Assembly: GCA_023630585.1 (NCBI GenBank)
Contig: CM042553.1
Location: 3,410,020-3,474,019 of the forward strand
DNA from: Cranoglanis bouderius
Lineage: Eukaryota > Chordata > Actinopteri > Siluriformes > Cranoglanididae
Length of the DNA stretch: 64,000 nucleotides
Direction: 5' to 3'
The notes below the pieces were generated by a model that saw only the letters and a list, made by a program, of their open reading frames with translations, had not been told where the DNA came from and did no database searches. Made by a program: the position numbers and the translations under genes. Shown one piece after another: positions 23,155 to 35,390 of this stretch (position 1 is its first letter; each line of letters opens with the position of its first letter).

Positions 23155-26100
23155 TATGTTCTTATAGTCTAGTATAATTATTTACATTCTATTCTTATAG
23201 AACAGCACTATAGTTGCCTATAGTAGTTTAACTGTGTACATTATGTCCATAGCACTATTATGGCTAAATGTAAGGTGGTCTGCCATATGCTGTCAGAAGA
23301 GCTCAATTTTCAAAACAGGCAAAAAAAAAAAAAGGCTTTTGGCCAAAATTTAGTTTATCTGCTAATAATATACTTTGATATCTCTTCTTTAAGAACACAT
23401 TAAAATATTTTACCAAAATTATGTGAAAATGCAGTAGTAAAAACCCTCAGTCTGCCTAAAGATGTCTAAAAACTGTGGTTTTCTTGCAATTTGTAACCAG
23501 AGAGTGGCTGTCAAAATGCACCTCATCATCATCATCATCATCATCATCATCACTGTCATCATCAAAACAGAAAAGAGCACTTATAAGCTGTGTACAGACA
23601 TCAGACAATATTTTAATGTTCCTTCATATGGGTGCATTTCCTGGCAACCTGAACAAATTGGCTGGCTGAACGTCACCATGTTTTCAAGAAGGTAAGCATG
23701 CGAGGTGCTTCAGTCGTGATGTAACCAGAAAATGAGTAACCATCTTTGCTGTTGGACTAAGAGGTGCACCAGAAGTGTACAGTGTGGGTGGAGGGTCGTT
23801 AAGTACAAAAGCTTTTGACCACCATTTACATCCAACTCACTGATTCGCAGTAGGATTTTTTATTTTTTTACCTTTAATGGAAGAGGAGGAGAGAATATGG
23901 AGGATGAATTATTAGCAGCTCTCTTTGTATCTGACTGAATACACCGGGCAGACTTAGTAAGGCATCTGAGAATGTGTCCATACTGTGGAAATGAAAAGTC
24001 GAAATGTTTAAACTCGCTTTGCAATATTAAGATTAGATGTCTAGTCTCACAACAGTTAAATGTTTATCACTTTCCCCCAGTATACTTGCATACATATTTG
24101 GCAAACCAATCACCCTATGACATAAAATTAATGATCCGTGTTCAATACTAGACCAGCATTAAAAATAGGGAGACATTCTGTTATTTGTATGAGTGATAGG
24201 TTTGGTTTAAATGGAATTAAATATTTTGGGCTGTTGGGATGGAGGTTTTGGGTTTGTGCAGATGGGTGAGGTGTTTCCTCCAGAACTGTCTTTTTACCGC
24301 TTCATTCCTAATTTGCATAAAATCTTAATTCAAATGTCACTTGTGCTGTCACTTTGTCGCTTACCTCCATCAGTGAAATCATGACTCCATGTCACAAATG
24401 CATATAAAATGAAGGGTCACCTGTTGCTTGGCAGTGTTAATGTAGGGTTAAGCCCAACAACACAAATAATATTTAAAGAGTGAGAATCCAACTCCGTATA
24501 TGTTTAATCAGTGCTGTAAATGTCCTTTCTTACAGCCACAGAGATTCAACTGACTGTAATGATTTATGCCCTAGTATTAAAATGTATTACATACTAATAT
24601 GGTGTTCTATATGTCTCTTAAGTAATGCTTTGAGCTTATGTACAACCTTTGTGCATAGCCTTATGTATTTTAAGATTTTGAAATATACTTAAATGATCTT
24701 TTTTTTTAATCAGATCTGTAAAACGTTTTTTTTTTTTTTTTTAAATATGCTTTTAGGATTAAATAAATATAGCTCAATCTGGTGAGACATCATTAAATGT
24801 GTATAAACTGCTGGGCTTGGAAGCATGCAAATAAATTTCCATTACAATTTCAAAAACATACTGTATGCAAATGTAATTCATACTTCTATCCATATTTTAT
24901 TTTCTATCTACTTTATTTAATCTACAGTGCATGCCTGGCCATCATAATAAGTATTATCATTTAACAAGTATTAGAGTTTTTCCACGGTTTCCACTCATTT
25001 CCAAAAGTAATACACCAGCCACTATTTATTTATTTATTTTTTAAAAATGTTTTTACTAAATATTATTCATAAACCTTCCATAAACTGTGCTTAATGTTTA
25101 ATTAAATCATTGAATTGTTGGCAGGGGTGGACTTTGGTGATGGGACCTTGGCTCAACCCAATTTTTGGGCTCTATAAATACTGTACATCATGAAATGACT
25201 CTACAAAGTTCTAATCAAGGCTGCTATAAAGAGTACCTACTATAATTTCACATTTTCACTGAGCAGAGAGAGACAGAGCGAATCAACCTTCATGGACAGT
25301 AAATAAAACACAGAACGCACTTCTTGTTGTACAACTGGTTTGGGAGCTACTGTTTCAATGACATTTTCTAATTCTTTCACAAATATTTAGCCATTCGGTT
25401 TGTCTGTGTGAGCAGTAGTTGGTCAGAGTGCCTTTGCATCTCATATGCAACCAGACTGAAATAAGGAGGTTGGTCATGCATACTTTTCTCATTTTCTGTC
25501 GTACCCCGACATTTCAGCGACACAGAAACAGAAAATCTTTTAATATGAATCAGGGCAGTGGACAAATAGTTAACAGCCGAGTTCAGCCAAGTGTGATAGC
25601 CTCTCGACTTATTCAAAGTTAAATGTTGTTATACACCAAAAGTACAATAGAATATACATGGAATATAGACAGTACACATTACAATTCAATAACAACGGAC
25701 ATAGGCAACACTAGTAATATAATATATGTTTGCTATGAACAGAAATGGATACTGTATACAATTGTTTTAATAATAATAAAAAAAAAAAGAATATTACATT
25801 TTGCACAGATAAATATTGCACAGAAAGGCCTTGAACACAAAACATAATGCTGTCAAGTGACAGTCATCATGTCTGTCATGCAATGAAGTGCTCCTAAGTC
25901 TGATGGCATGTGGAAGAAGCTTTACTGATATACAATATGTGCGTACACTTCTGTGTAAAAACAATGAATAATCCCTGAAATGCATTTACAACCAATACTA
26001 ACAGCAACAGTAATAACAAGAAAATTAATGAAGCAGTTTGCTGTATGTCTTTTATACTCAAAAGAACAGGCCTTGCTCACATTTCCTTTAAATTGACATT

Positions 26101-26566
26101 ATACAAAACCAGTGTAGGTTCAAAGCACAAGACACACACATGCACAAGGCCACCTTGCAGAAGCACTGTACAAGCTGAAATGGTGGCTTTAGTGGGATGC
26201 AGCAACTTCAGCAGCAACAAGATGCAAAAACAGGCGCCATTAACATAAACAGGAAAGAGTACTAATACTAATCTCTACATGCATTTATTAGACTTTTTAT
26301 TCTTGCCCCACAAATACAATAATAAGGCATTATTAGCATTTATTTCATTTTTGTCATTACTGTCACTGTTAAATTATTACAAGGAGTAAAATATTTAGAC
26401 AACACAGCAACTTAATGTTTATAACTGTAATTTATATATCTTTTGAGACAGACAGTGCTATGAACATGGTATACCCAACATTAGAACTAAAACAAGTTAC
26501 AGAAATATCTGATAACGGATATGTAAACACATTTTTTCCCCAGATATTTTGTATTTTGCCGTGTGT
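23155..26566. other. AT-rich intergenic DNA, no gene seen
   Basis: A CAT trinucleotide run lies at 23523-23556, poly-T near 24730, and a diverged dispersed repeat around 25620-25920. No splice-supported or long open frame is seen on either strand. The segment just before 26567 is probably the 3' UTR of the minus-strand C2CD4-like gene. Confidence 0.5.
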
Positions 26567-27454
26567 TCAAATGGACTTGGTTAACTTTCGGTTGGAGAGG
26601 TGTTTGCGCAGAACTCCCCAGAAGCTCTGTTTTGGTCTGCTAGCAGTGGCTGGAGAAGGAAAAGAACCTGAACGCATGTTGGTCTTAGAATTGCTGATTC
26701 CTCTGGAGACCTGATGACTGTCTGCATTTGTATGGCTTTGCACACCGAGCGTTCTGCCTGATGAATTGGTTTTCGTCTCCACTCTTAGGTTTCTTAAGGG
26801 CATGTTTTTCTTATCCCTGGCCCCGGACCGGTAGCCTGTCTGCAGAAAGAGCTCCTCTTCGTTGGCCATTTGAGGGCTCTGGCTCAGTGTAAGGAAGCCG
26901 TAGGGGGTGGTGATCTTGGCCAGGTGAGGCAGGGACAGGGCTCCTCTGGTGGCTGGGTCAGAGCACTGATCGCTTTCTGTGAAATTACAAGGCGTGCTCA
27001 CAGATGTCTGTCTGTTACTGGGATCTGAAATGCTTCTTTGGGCTTTTCTCCCAAGCGCTGGTGATGAGCTGAACGGTGAAGATGAGGATGATGAAGGAAC
27101 AGAAGGAGAAGATAGATGGAGAGGGTCGGTCAGCTCCTCCGTGAGATTCCAAGCCGTGTCTTCTCCTGGCTGTTTCTCCCTGTCTTTAGGAGAGTACCTG
27201 GAGCTCTCTTCCACCGCTAGTTTGGGAATGGTGAATTGCGGGATACTGTCTGGCGTGACCACGATGCTGCGCAAACTGTCCCGGCTCGCGCAACTTTCGG
27301 ACCCGACAGAGCACATGAACGCGCGCAAACCCGCAGAACTATTACGTCGCAAGAAGGACAAATCCGAAGCTTCGGACCCGCTGTCGGCCGAGGTGCTGAG
27401 CGGACTGGCCGTGATGAACCCAGCGCTCAATCTGCGCGTCACCGTCTTGTTCAT
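26567..27454 (-). CDS. C2CD4-family-like protein without a C2 domain
   Basis: A single open frame of 295 residues on the minus strand. I chose the ATG at 27454; the frame is open two codons further to a GTG. Two blocks resemble conserved N-terminal motifs of the C2CD4 family (nuclear, C2-domain proteins): VVTPDSIPQFTIPK at about residues 65-78 and a block starting ALSLPHL and continuing TPYGFLTLSQSP at about residues 172-194. Human C2CD4C lies in the same 19p13 region as AMH and OAZ1, which supports the link. Human C2CD4 proteins end in a C2 domain; here the protein stops after a basic tail (SFWGVLRKHLSNRKLTKSI) and the DNA beyond is AT-rich with no C2 sequence. The middle is Ser-rich (a run of Ser at about 121-132). 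It is a real gene judging by codon structure; the family assignment is from remembered motifs and needs alignment. Confidence 0.7.
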   Translation of the reverse strand: MNKTVTRRLSAGFITASPLSTSADSGSEASDLSFLRRNSSAGLRAFMCSVGSESCASRDSLRSIVVTPDSIPQFTIPKLAVEESSRYSPKDREKQPGEDTAWNLTEELTDPLHLSSPSVPSSSSSSPFSSSPALGRKAQRSISDPSNRQTSVSTPCNFTESDQCSDPATRGALSLPHLAKITTPYGFLTLSQSPQMANEEELFLQTGYRSGARDKKNMPLRNLRVETKTNSSGRTLGVQSHTNADSHQVSRGISNSKTNMRSGSFPSPATASRPKQSFWGVLRKHLSNRKLTKSI

Positions 27455-27715
27455 TGGCACTTAGAGACTCAGAGACTGAGAGACACGAAAGCTGTTAAAG
27501 ATCAGTTGAGTGGACGGAAAGGAAACCCGTGCAGTAAAGTCCACCGCTTTGCCGTCATCCCTACCTGCTTATTTTGAATTTACGTACATATGACGAGGAG
27601 CTGTCAGTCTGTTGGCGGAAGCCGTGCTCAAGTTTGGCTCTGTCCAAATACGCAGAGTATGCTGCATAAACACAGATTCCCTGATGACGTTAGAGTTGTT
27701 GTTTACGCACGATAT

Positions 27716-27730
27716 TACTACTACTACTAC

Positions 27731-27785
<55 letters not shown>
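27716..27785. repeat. (CTA)n/(TTA)n trinucleotide microsatellite
   Basis: A run of ACT then ATT triplets of about 70 bp between the C2CD4-like gene and the next gene. The apparent poly-Tyr or poly-Ile open frames across it are artefacts of the repeat. Confidence 0.95.
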
Positions 27786-27790
<5 letters not shown>

Positions 27791-28252
27791 CTATTAAAGT
27801 GATTTCATATTGTTAACATTTTATTGACATGCACTCATTTATTCATTTTGCTTGAGCTGAAAAAAAAAAAGCATTTGATTGGTCCTGGTCACGTGATTAA
27901 TTAGCGGTGGAAAGCGGTGATTACACGGAGTGCGTTGCTTGATTGTGATTGGCTAGGCGCTACCAATTCAAGACTACATGTAAGGCACTAAATGTGTGCG
28001 TGTATAGAGTTAGTTTATCTACGTGTAGCATTATGATTTCTCCGTGCAGCTACACCGTTGAACCCGGCAGCAGTGAGGGCCAAGAGGCAAGTGTGTTTGT
28101 TTTCAGTGCTGCACTGCAGGAGTAGCTGGTTGTCCTGAATCTGTTTTTCAACTGCGGTTATATCTACTTTAAAAAAGTCTGTAAGGTTGCAGATGATTAT
28201 TCCTTCATACAGTTGGATAACAAGTCGGGATTTATTTTTTTTTGGCTTGGAA

Positions 28253-28437
28253 CAGTGGACATCAACCCTGTTCCTGGAGATCTTCCTTCCTAAAGACCAC
28301 AATCAACCATAATCATGCCCACCTCATCTAATCATTGCCTTAAGATGTTCTTGATCAACTAAAACAGATGTTAGATTTTGGTTGGTGATGAAACCTGTGT
28401 GAAGGTAGATCTGAAGGAAGAGGGTTGGTGACCACTG
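28253..28437. mobile_element. hAT-like MITE with CAGTGG ends
   Basis: The left end CAGTGGACATCAACCCTGTT pairs with AGGGTTGGTGACCACTG at the right end, and the next inner stretches (GGAGATCTTCCTTCC and GGTAGATCTGAAGGAAG) continue the inverted repeat. No open frame and no certain 8-bp duplication. It sits just upstream of the small gene at 28761. Confidence 0.7.
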
Positions 28438-28760
28438 GTTTAGAGTAAATGTTACGGGATGTGGCTTGATGGTTAATAGCTGAAGTCAATGGCTGTATTC
28501 ACTAATGTCTTGACTGATGTTCTCTAACAGTGTAAAGCTGTGGTGAAGAGAGATGGTGTGCTTGCATCAGTCTTCTGTCGAATTTCACAGTTTTGGCCAG
28601 TCCGTCTTGTGGTAATTTGCTAACAAATGTTTTTGTTATAGTTGCCAGTTGAGCTGATGATAACTTGGATTGCTAGGTTAGTTTTCCACAATAGCCTTTA
28701 CACTCTGATCTGAGAAGTATCCATTAACTGTTGTGTTTGTAACCTTTTATTTTTTTTCAG

Positions 28761-29938
28761 GTGCATGGTTTTCGGGCCTTATGGTGGTTCTTCGGCCTTT
28801 CCTCTCCTGGAAAGGCACTTTCCCCTCCATCTGAAGAAGACAAAGGTTCTCCCAATGCACGCCAGTGTCGAACAGGTCGGAAGCGTCTAGGAAGAACCAC
28901 ACGTTTGCTGCTTGCTATCCTGCCTCAGCAGATCCAGGGTGCTCTCGGCTACCCAGTGTGCACCAGCATCGGCTGCTCTGTGTCCTCAGGTGTGCTGTCG
29001 GCTTGAACTTTTCTGGTTATTCAATGCATCTCTGCAGTTGCTCAACTTGGACTTCTTTTGGCCATAGCTGTTGGCTACCTGCAAAATGCAGCAATGAATT
29101 TGCTATTTTATGATGAACTAGTAGCTTGAAATGACACTTAAGTGTGGTAGTGTTGTAGGCCTTCATGTTCATTTGGCCCTGCAAATAAATCTGCTTTGAC
29201 AATTCTTTCTATTTACATTCAAAAAATTTTATTTTATGTCCTTTAGAGGTATGCTGTTCTCCCACTAAGCCCTGTGGGAAGGGCAGTAAAAGGAAGCAGG
29301 ATGATGTGGATGAGGATGAGGACCTGGAGCTGCAGTCTTGGGTGGAGGCACTCACCCAGGAGCTGATTGATGAGGACCAGTCTGCCGATCCTGACTATGA
29401 AGTATGCACATCCTAGCCTTGAGTGTAATCAAGAAGTTGGAAGGTATCCTGTAGATTAGCAGAGATTTACAATGAAGCATGTATTACAAATGCATGTACA
29501 GTTCCACAGTCCGTGCTAGAGTTCAGGGTAGGGTAGAAGGGTCTTAGTACTGAAGTGTGTTTGGGTGTTTTTTGTGAAAAAAGTGATGGTCTGTCTAATG
29601 CCTATTTCTTTGCTCCTGCAGCCCAGTGCAGTTGAGACTGATAGTGAGGAGTACCGGACACACAATGATACAGAGAGTGATATTGAAGTGGAGAAAGGTG
29701 TTGTGATCCAGGATTTGTTGACCGTACAGGTTAGCCACCACATCCATTTCAGATTGAATAGTTTTAGGAGGCTGGCTTTGGTACAAATGAGAACCTAGTT
29801 TTTAAACATGATCATAAATAAAATGTTTTACTTAAATGGGCAGTTGACCATGTTAATGATGTTAACCCTTTAAAATTCATAGTGGAATAATCTTTGTTTT
29901 TCATATTTTAGGAAACTCTCTCCACTGAGGCAAAGTGA
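28761..29938 (+). CDS. small acidic protein, multi-exon, unnamed (5' exon not found)
   Basis: Four exons join in phase: 28761-28989 (acceptor after a T-rich tract), 29247-29401, 29622-29729 and 29912-29938 (ETLSTEAK then TGA). The first has no in-frame ATG, so at least one upstream exon with the start is missing; an ATG at 28552 (MVCLHQSSVEF) is a candidate but needs a weak donor. The first visible part is hydrophobic then basic (GFRALWWFFGLSS, RTGRKRLGRTTRLLL); the rest is acidic (DDVDEDEDLELQSWVEALTQ, ETDSEEYRTHNDTESDIEVE). It reminds me of the teleost oogenesis-related (org) family, but that is memory without a comparison. No enzyme motif or domain is recognised. An AATAAA lies about 200 bp after the stop, near 30141. 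Confidence 0.55.
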
Positions 29939-31191
29939 TGGCAGTGTGGAATGTCTTGCATGTATTTATAAAAGTAATAAGCAATTGTCTAATTCATCTG
30001 TTTTCTAGAAATTTTCATGTAGGTAGTTATTAATTGCCCTCTGTTTTCTGGTCATCTAGGCTTTGTCTTGCCAAAGGCCTCCTGGCTTGATGGTCTGTTT
30101 TTTCTATGTGAGTTTTCAGTGTCTTGTATTGACTTTCTGAAATAAATGCTTTGTTTAATCTAACTTCACCATTAGATGGCAGATGATGGTTTTTAAAGTA
30201 ATTGCATTCACACTAACTGTGATTACATAAGCAAGAGCTTTTGTCATGTTCTTTTGCTTTTTTTTTTTAAAGAATTTGAATAGTTTGTTGAAATGCAGAT
30301 TCTAGAGAACATTACACCCCACTGAAAGATAGATGTGCATCTACCATTTTCTCAAGTACAGTACAAGTCTGTTTAGACAATGTTGTGGTATCCACCAGTG
30401 GGATAAACCAGGTGGTTATTCCACAAAGAGAACTAATTAAAGTAGGGTTCAATTGAAATGGCTTTGTTTGACTTGGCATAATGTGTCCCTCCAGGCTCAG
30501 TCTGTCCCACTAATGAAAACTCGGGTGCAAATTTTTCAAGCCAAAATTTGAGGCCCAAGTGTGCCCCCATGACAGGGAGGTGGGATGAAATGATTTCCAC
30601 TATTTGGAGCAAATGGATACAAACATCTGTAGCTGTATTCAGATTTGAAGCCTGGTGTAACATCAGCTCAAGTCACCTTCATGTTGGCGCAGGGTGCCCT
30701 CCCCTGAATACTAACTGCCACTTCCTGTTCAGATACTGCTTGTGTTTTTGGAGTACATAAAGGGCTGATGACAAATGGCAATTTGCAGAGTCTTTTCAAC
30801 TTCTGAACATGTACCATCCCTCAGCTACATGACAAGTTCATAATGTCTCATCCACTTTGACTGAGCTATACAACTATGTTTCAAAACATCTTTCCCAGAT
30901 CGTGGAATTACTGATTATAGTTGACATTAGTAATCTAATATTCTCAGAGTTTGGGTTTGTTTATATTCAAGAAAGATTTGAAAAGTCACCATAGATTGTT
31001 GGGTAGGATATTAAATGACGACATGGTAGAATGACCTCTAAACTCCATACCTCATACTGATAGACAGGTGTGTCTCAAATAAAATTATATCATGGAAAAG
31101 TTTTTTTTTTTTTTTTTTTTTCTGTAATTTAATTCAAAAAGTGGAACTTTCATATATTCTAGATTCATCCACAAGTGAATTATTTTGTGTA
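29939..31191. other. 3' UTR and intergenic DNA
   Basis: Starts with the probable 3' UTR of the small gene (AATAAA near 30141). Beyond that it is ordinary AT-rich sequence with poly-T runs near 30260 and 31100. No gene seen. Confidence 0.45.
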
Positions 31192-32780
31192 CAGTATCTC
31201 ACAAAAGTGAGTACACATTTTTGTAAATATTTTCTTTTCATGGGACAACACTGAAGAAATGACACTTTGCTACAATGTAAAGTAGTGAGTGTACAGCTTG
31301 TATAACAGTGTAAATTTGCTGTCCCCTCAAAATAACTCAACACACAGCCATTAATGTCTAAACCGCTGGCAACAAAAGTGAGTACACCCCTAAGTGAAAA
31401 TGTCCAAACTGGGCCCAAAGTGTCAATATTTTGTGTGGCCACCATTATTTTCCAGCACTGCCTTAACCCTGTTGGACATGGAGTTCACCAAAGCTTCAAA
31501 GGTTGCCACTGGAGTCCTCTTCCACTCCTCCATGACGACATCACAGAGCTGGTGGATGTTAGAGACCTTGTGCTCCTCCACCTTCCATTTGAGGATGCCC
31601 CACAGATGCTTAGTAGGGTTTAGGTCTGGAGACATGCTTGGCCAGTCCATCACCTTTACCCTCAGCTTCTTTAGCAAGGCAGTGGTCGTCTTGGAGGTGT
31701 GTTTGGGGTCGTTATCATGTCGGAATACTGCCCTGCGGCCCAGTTTCCGAAGGGAGGGGATCATGCTCTGCTTCAGTATCACAGTACACTCCCCAGTGCC
31801 GGCAGCACTCATGCAGCCCCACACCATGACACTCCCACCACCATGCTTGACTGTAGGCAAGACACACTTGTCTTTGCACTCCTCACCTGGTTGCCGCCAC
31901 ACACGCTTGACACCATCTGAACCAAATAAGTTTATCTTGGTCTCATCAGACCACAGGACATGCTTCCAGTAATCCATGTCCTTAGTCTGCTTGTCTTCAG
32001 CAAACTGTTTGCGGGCTTTCTTGTGCATCATCTTTAGAAGAGGCTTCCTTCTGGGACGACAGCCATGCAGACCAATTTGATGCAGTGTGTGTGGCGTATG
32101 GTCTGAGCACTGACCGGCTGACCCCCACCCCTTCAACCTCTGCAGCAATGCTGGCAGCACTCATACGTCTATTCTGCAAAGCCAACCTCTGGATATGATG
32201 CTGAGCACGTGCACTCAACTTCTTTGGTCGACCATGGCGAGGCCTGTTCTGAGTGGAACCTGTCCTGTTAAACCGCTGTATGGTCTTGGCCACCGTGCTG
32301 CAGCTCAGTTTCAGGGTGTTGGCAATCTTCTTCTAGCCTTAGCCATCTTTATGTAGAGCAACAAATCTTTTTTTCAGATCCTCAGAGTTCTTTGCCATGA
32401 GGTGCCATGTTGAACTTCCAGTGACCAGTATGAGAGAGTGTGAGAGCGATAACACCAAACTTAACACACCTGCTCCCCATTCACACCTGAGACCTTGTAA
32501 CACTAACGAGTCACATGACACCGGGGAGGGACAATGGCTAATTGGGCCCAATTTGGACATTTTCACTTCAGGGTGTACTCACTTTTCTTGCCAGTGGTTT
32601 AGACATTAATGGCTGTGTTGAGTTATTTTGAGGGGACAGCAAATTTACACTGTTCTACAAGCTGTACACTCACTACTTTACATTGTAGCAAAGTGTCATT
32701 TCTTCAGTGTTGTCCCATGAAAAGTTATAATAAAATATTTACAAAAATGTAAGGGGTGTACTCACTTTTGTGAGATACTG
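31192..32780 (-). mobile_element. Tc1-like transposon, full length, dead
   Basis: Flanked by TA. The ends CAGTATCTCACAAAAGTGAG and its complement form long inverted repeats: the left 31192-31400 sequence (ACAACACTGAAGAAATGACA, CACTACTTTACATTGTAGCA in complement) recurs inverted at about 32570-32780. The transposase lies on the minus strand. A solo left end of the same family lies at 57230-57390. Confidence 0.93.
31423..32398 (-). pseudogene. Tc1-like transposase, frameshifted, catalytic Glu lost
   Basis: The start MAKNSEDLKKRF is at 32398 but a stop follows after 19 residues. The N-terminal DNA-binding part is readable at 31997-32293 (NRPRHGRPKKLSARAQH) and the catalytic part at 31423-32160, in a different frame. 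The catalytic domain shows the first Asp (LWSDETKINLF) and second Asp (FRHDNDPKHTSKTTT). The third residue of the DD34E triad is replaced: SPDLNPTKHLW has Lys where the family has Glu in PIEHLW. With at least two frame breaks and this substitution it cannot be active. Confidence 0.9.
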
Positions 32781-32984
32781 TATATATTCTAATTTTTTGG
32801 TGTGTGTATATATGTATGTACACATACACTTCTATGAAAAAGTTAGAGAATTGATACGTCCTTCAAGATGGTTAACGTCGATCAATTTCCGGGTCACGGG
32901 CTGGAAGACGGAGGAGCGAGGAAACGAGGAAGCATCAATTTGAGTATTGAGAAGCACCCAGATTGTCGACACCTGACCATCACA

Positions 32985-33135
32985 CCTATATGTAGATCTT
33001 CCCCAAATTGTTGCCATCAAGAACTAAAGGGCCCAAACCTATTCCAGCATGACAATGCTGCTGTGCACAAAGACATGGTTTGCCAAGGTTGGAGTAGAAG
33101 AACTTGAGTGGCCTACACAGGATCCTGACCTGAAA
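32985..33135 (+). mobile_element. decayed fragment of a Tc1-like transposase
   Basis: The plus strand reads LKGPNLFQHDNAAVHK, the second catalytic Asp region of a Tc1/mariner transposase, followed in another frame by a peptide like VEELEWPTQDPDL. It is short, frame-broken and lacks ends. It is a different lineage from the adjacent element at 31192. Confidence 0.6.
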
Positions 33136-33289
33136 AAGATTTCAAGATTCACAACTGTCCTCATAGATAGTGATGGGACCTTGGACAAAGACACTTGGTG
33201 AAAGATTTCAAGTCGACTGGACCAACGATTCCATATTTAGAGCCAAGTTCATTTTTTGTCTTGTTATATCACTACCACGTGACCAAATG

Positions 33290-35390
33290 CCATCATTTCA
33301 TGCATGTAGCCTCAGATTGATTCCATACATAAGTTTGCCAAGTTTGGTGAAAATATCTCACTCCGTTCACTCACTTTTACAGTTATAGCCATTTCAGTAA
33401 ACATTTTTACTGGTTCAACTTTTTTTTGGATAATTATTGATCTAAGGAGTTCAAACAATTGTTCTTCACTGGTTTTATTTTGGTTGAGCAAAAAACCTAG
33501 GACTAGTTTGCAAAAGTATGTTTTTTTTTATGTAATTGCAAATATTTAACGAACAATTTTCTGACTCTAATGGTTCTTAGGGAAAGTTGTTCAGAATGAG
33601 GAGCTCCATCAAATGGTACCCTCAGGTCAATTTTGTGATGACAGCTACCAAGTTTCGTCTAAATATGCTAAAGCTTTACAGAGATATAGCCTCATGTCAA
33701 TTTTGGCATGTTCGCCATCAAATTTGTTTGTGTGTTATTTGAGAAGGGTTTGACTAATTATGGAGCTTGCATTCCATAGTTGTTTGTCGGCATGGTCTGC
33801 AGATGAGGTGTTTTGATTTTGGTGAAAATCGGACAAACGATCTAGGAGGAGTTAAAAAAACTAGGTTTTCAAAACATTTCGAAATGATGGACAGGAAGTT
33901 TTCTTGATCATGACCTAAGTGGTATCATTATTCTAGTCGTGACTCCTGGAATCTATCAAGACCAGTCTCATGAGTGTAGGCCAAACTAATCAAAATATAT
34001 TAGCATTTTTTAAAATTTCATCATACTTTTGACCACAAGGTGGTGCTGTCTCGAAACTTTTTGAGTACCTTACAGGTATCGTGCCAAAAACACTGACCAA
34101 GTTTCATAATGATATGTCAGTGCATCTGTAAAATATAGCATTTTATGACATTATTCGAAATGGCCCACAATGGCCGACATGGAAAAACTGGATATCGTTC
34201 GACTGGATATCATATCTTGTGATTTTTGGTCAAACTGTTCAGAAGTTATCAGTAAAATTTGCCATTTTTTATATCTCGTGACCACTAGGTCACTGCCGAT
34301 ATTGTACAGCTACCTTCAGTTCATGATTGTGATGACAGCTACCACGTTTCGTCTCAATAGGCTAAAGCGTTGTGGAGATATAACTTCAAGTCCATTTTGG
34401 CGTGCTCTCCATCGGATTTGATTGTGCGTGATTCGAGAACAGGTTGACTAATCAACTGGAATTCCATAACCTTTTGTTGGCATGGTCTGAAGATGATCTG
34501 ATTCGATTTTCTTGAAAATCAGAGTAATGGCCTAGCCGGAGTTCGAAAAAGTATGTTTTTCCTAAAATTCAATATGACGAACATGAATTTTAGTGTACCG
34601 TGGCATAATTGGTATCATTATTCTCTGCATGACCCAGGGAATAAGTCAAGACCAAGTCTCATGATAGTGTGCAACCAAATTGGCTGAAATTCAAAAATAT
34701 AATATCAAATGACTTATGCCCCACTGAATCTGAAGAGATTAGTCTTATGATTTTAGGCCAAACCATTCATAGGTCATAAGCAAAAATGTACTTTTTTATA
34801 TCTCGTGACCACTAGGTGGCGCTGTTCTGAAACTGTACAGGTACCCTCAAGTTATGATGGCTATGACATATTCTAAGTTTGGTATGAATACGCTGAAGCG
34901 TTTAAGAGATATAGCCTCACGTCCATTTTGGTGTGCTTGCCGTCAGATTTGTTCGTGTGTTATTCGAGAATGGGTTGACTAATCAACTTGAATTCCATAA
35001 ATTTTTGTCGGCATGGTCTGATGATGATCTGATTCAATTTTTGTGAAAATCAGACAAACGGCCTAGGAGGAGTTCGAAAAAGTATGTTTTTCGGAAAATT
35101 GAAAATTATGGAAAATCTAGTTGGCGGAAATTGAAACCATCGTCTTGAGCCAAGGAATTAGAGGAAAAAAGAATTTTGTTTCTATGTTTTGTTTCTTATG
35201 GTTAAAAAGTTATTAGCTTAAACATGAGTGCAACTTCGGACTCTAGGTGGCGCTAGAGGGCTTGAGTTACAGAGCTTAAATTGGCTGTATTAACAGTTCA
35301 GACTGTACTCTATCTGTGTGCCAAATTTCATAACTTTCCCGCAAGCGGTTCTATGGGCTGCCATAGACTCAAGAGCGGAAGAAGAAAACT
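33290..35390 (+). repeat. three diverged copies of a roughly 0.5-0.7 kb unit
   Basis: A stretch reading approximately CTCANGTCNATTTTGGNGTG followed by a GCCATCAGATTTG-like phrase and GAGAANGGNTTGACTAAT occurs at about 33689, 34385 and 34915, i.e. with offsets of about 696 and 530 bp. Each is followed by a GGCATGGTCTGA phrase and by GGAGTTNNAAAAA, and preceded by ACTAGGTGGCGCTG-like sequence. No open frame persists through the copies. I cannot say whether this is a tandem array or a longer mobile element with internal repetition. Confidence 0.7.

Noticed and set aside
26979..27464. 161-residue plus-strand open frame
   Set aside because: It is antisense to the C2CD4-like gene; the minus strand has the conserved motifs and the longer frame.
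31394..31972. 192-residue plus-strand frame
   Set aside because: Antisense shadow of the Tc1 transposase at 31423-32398.
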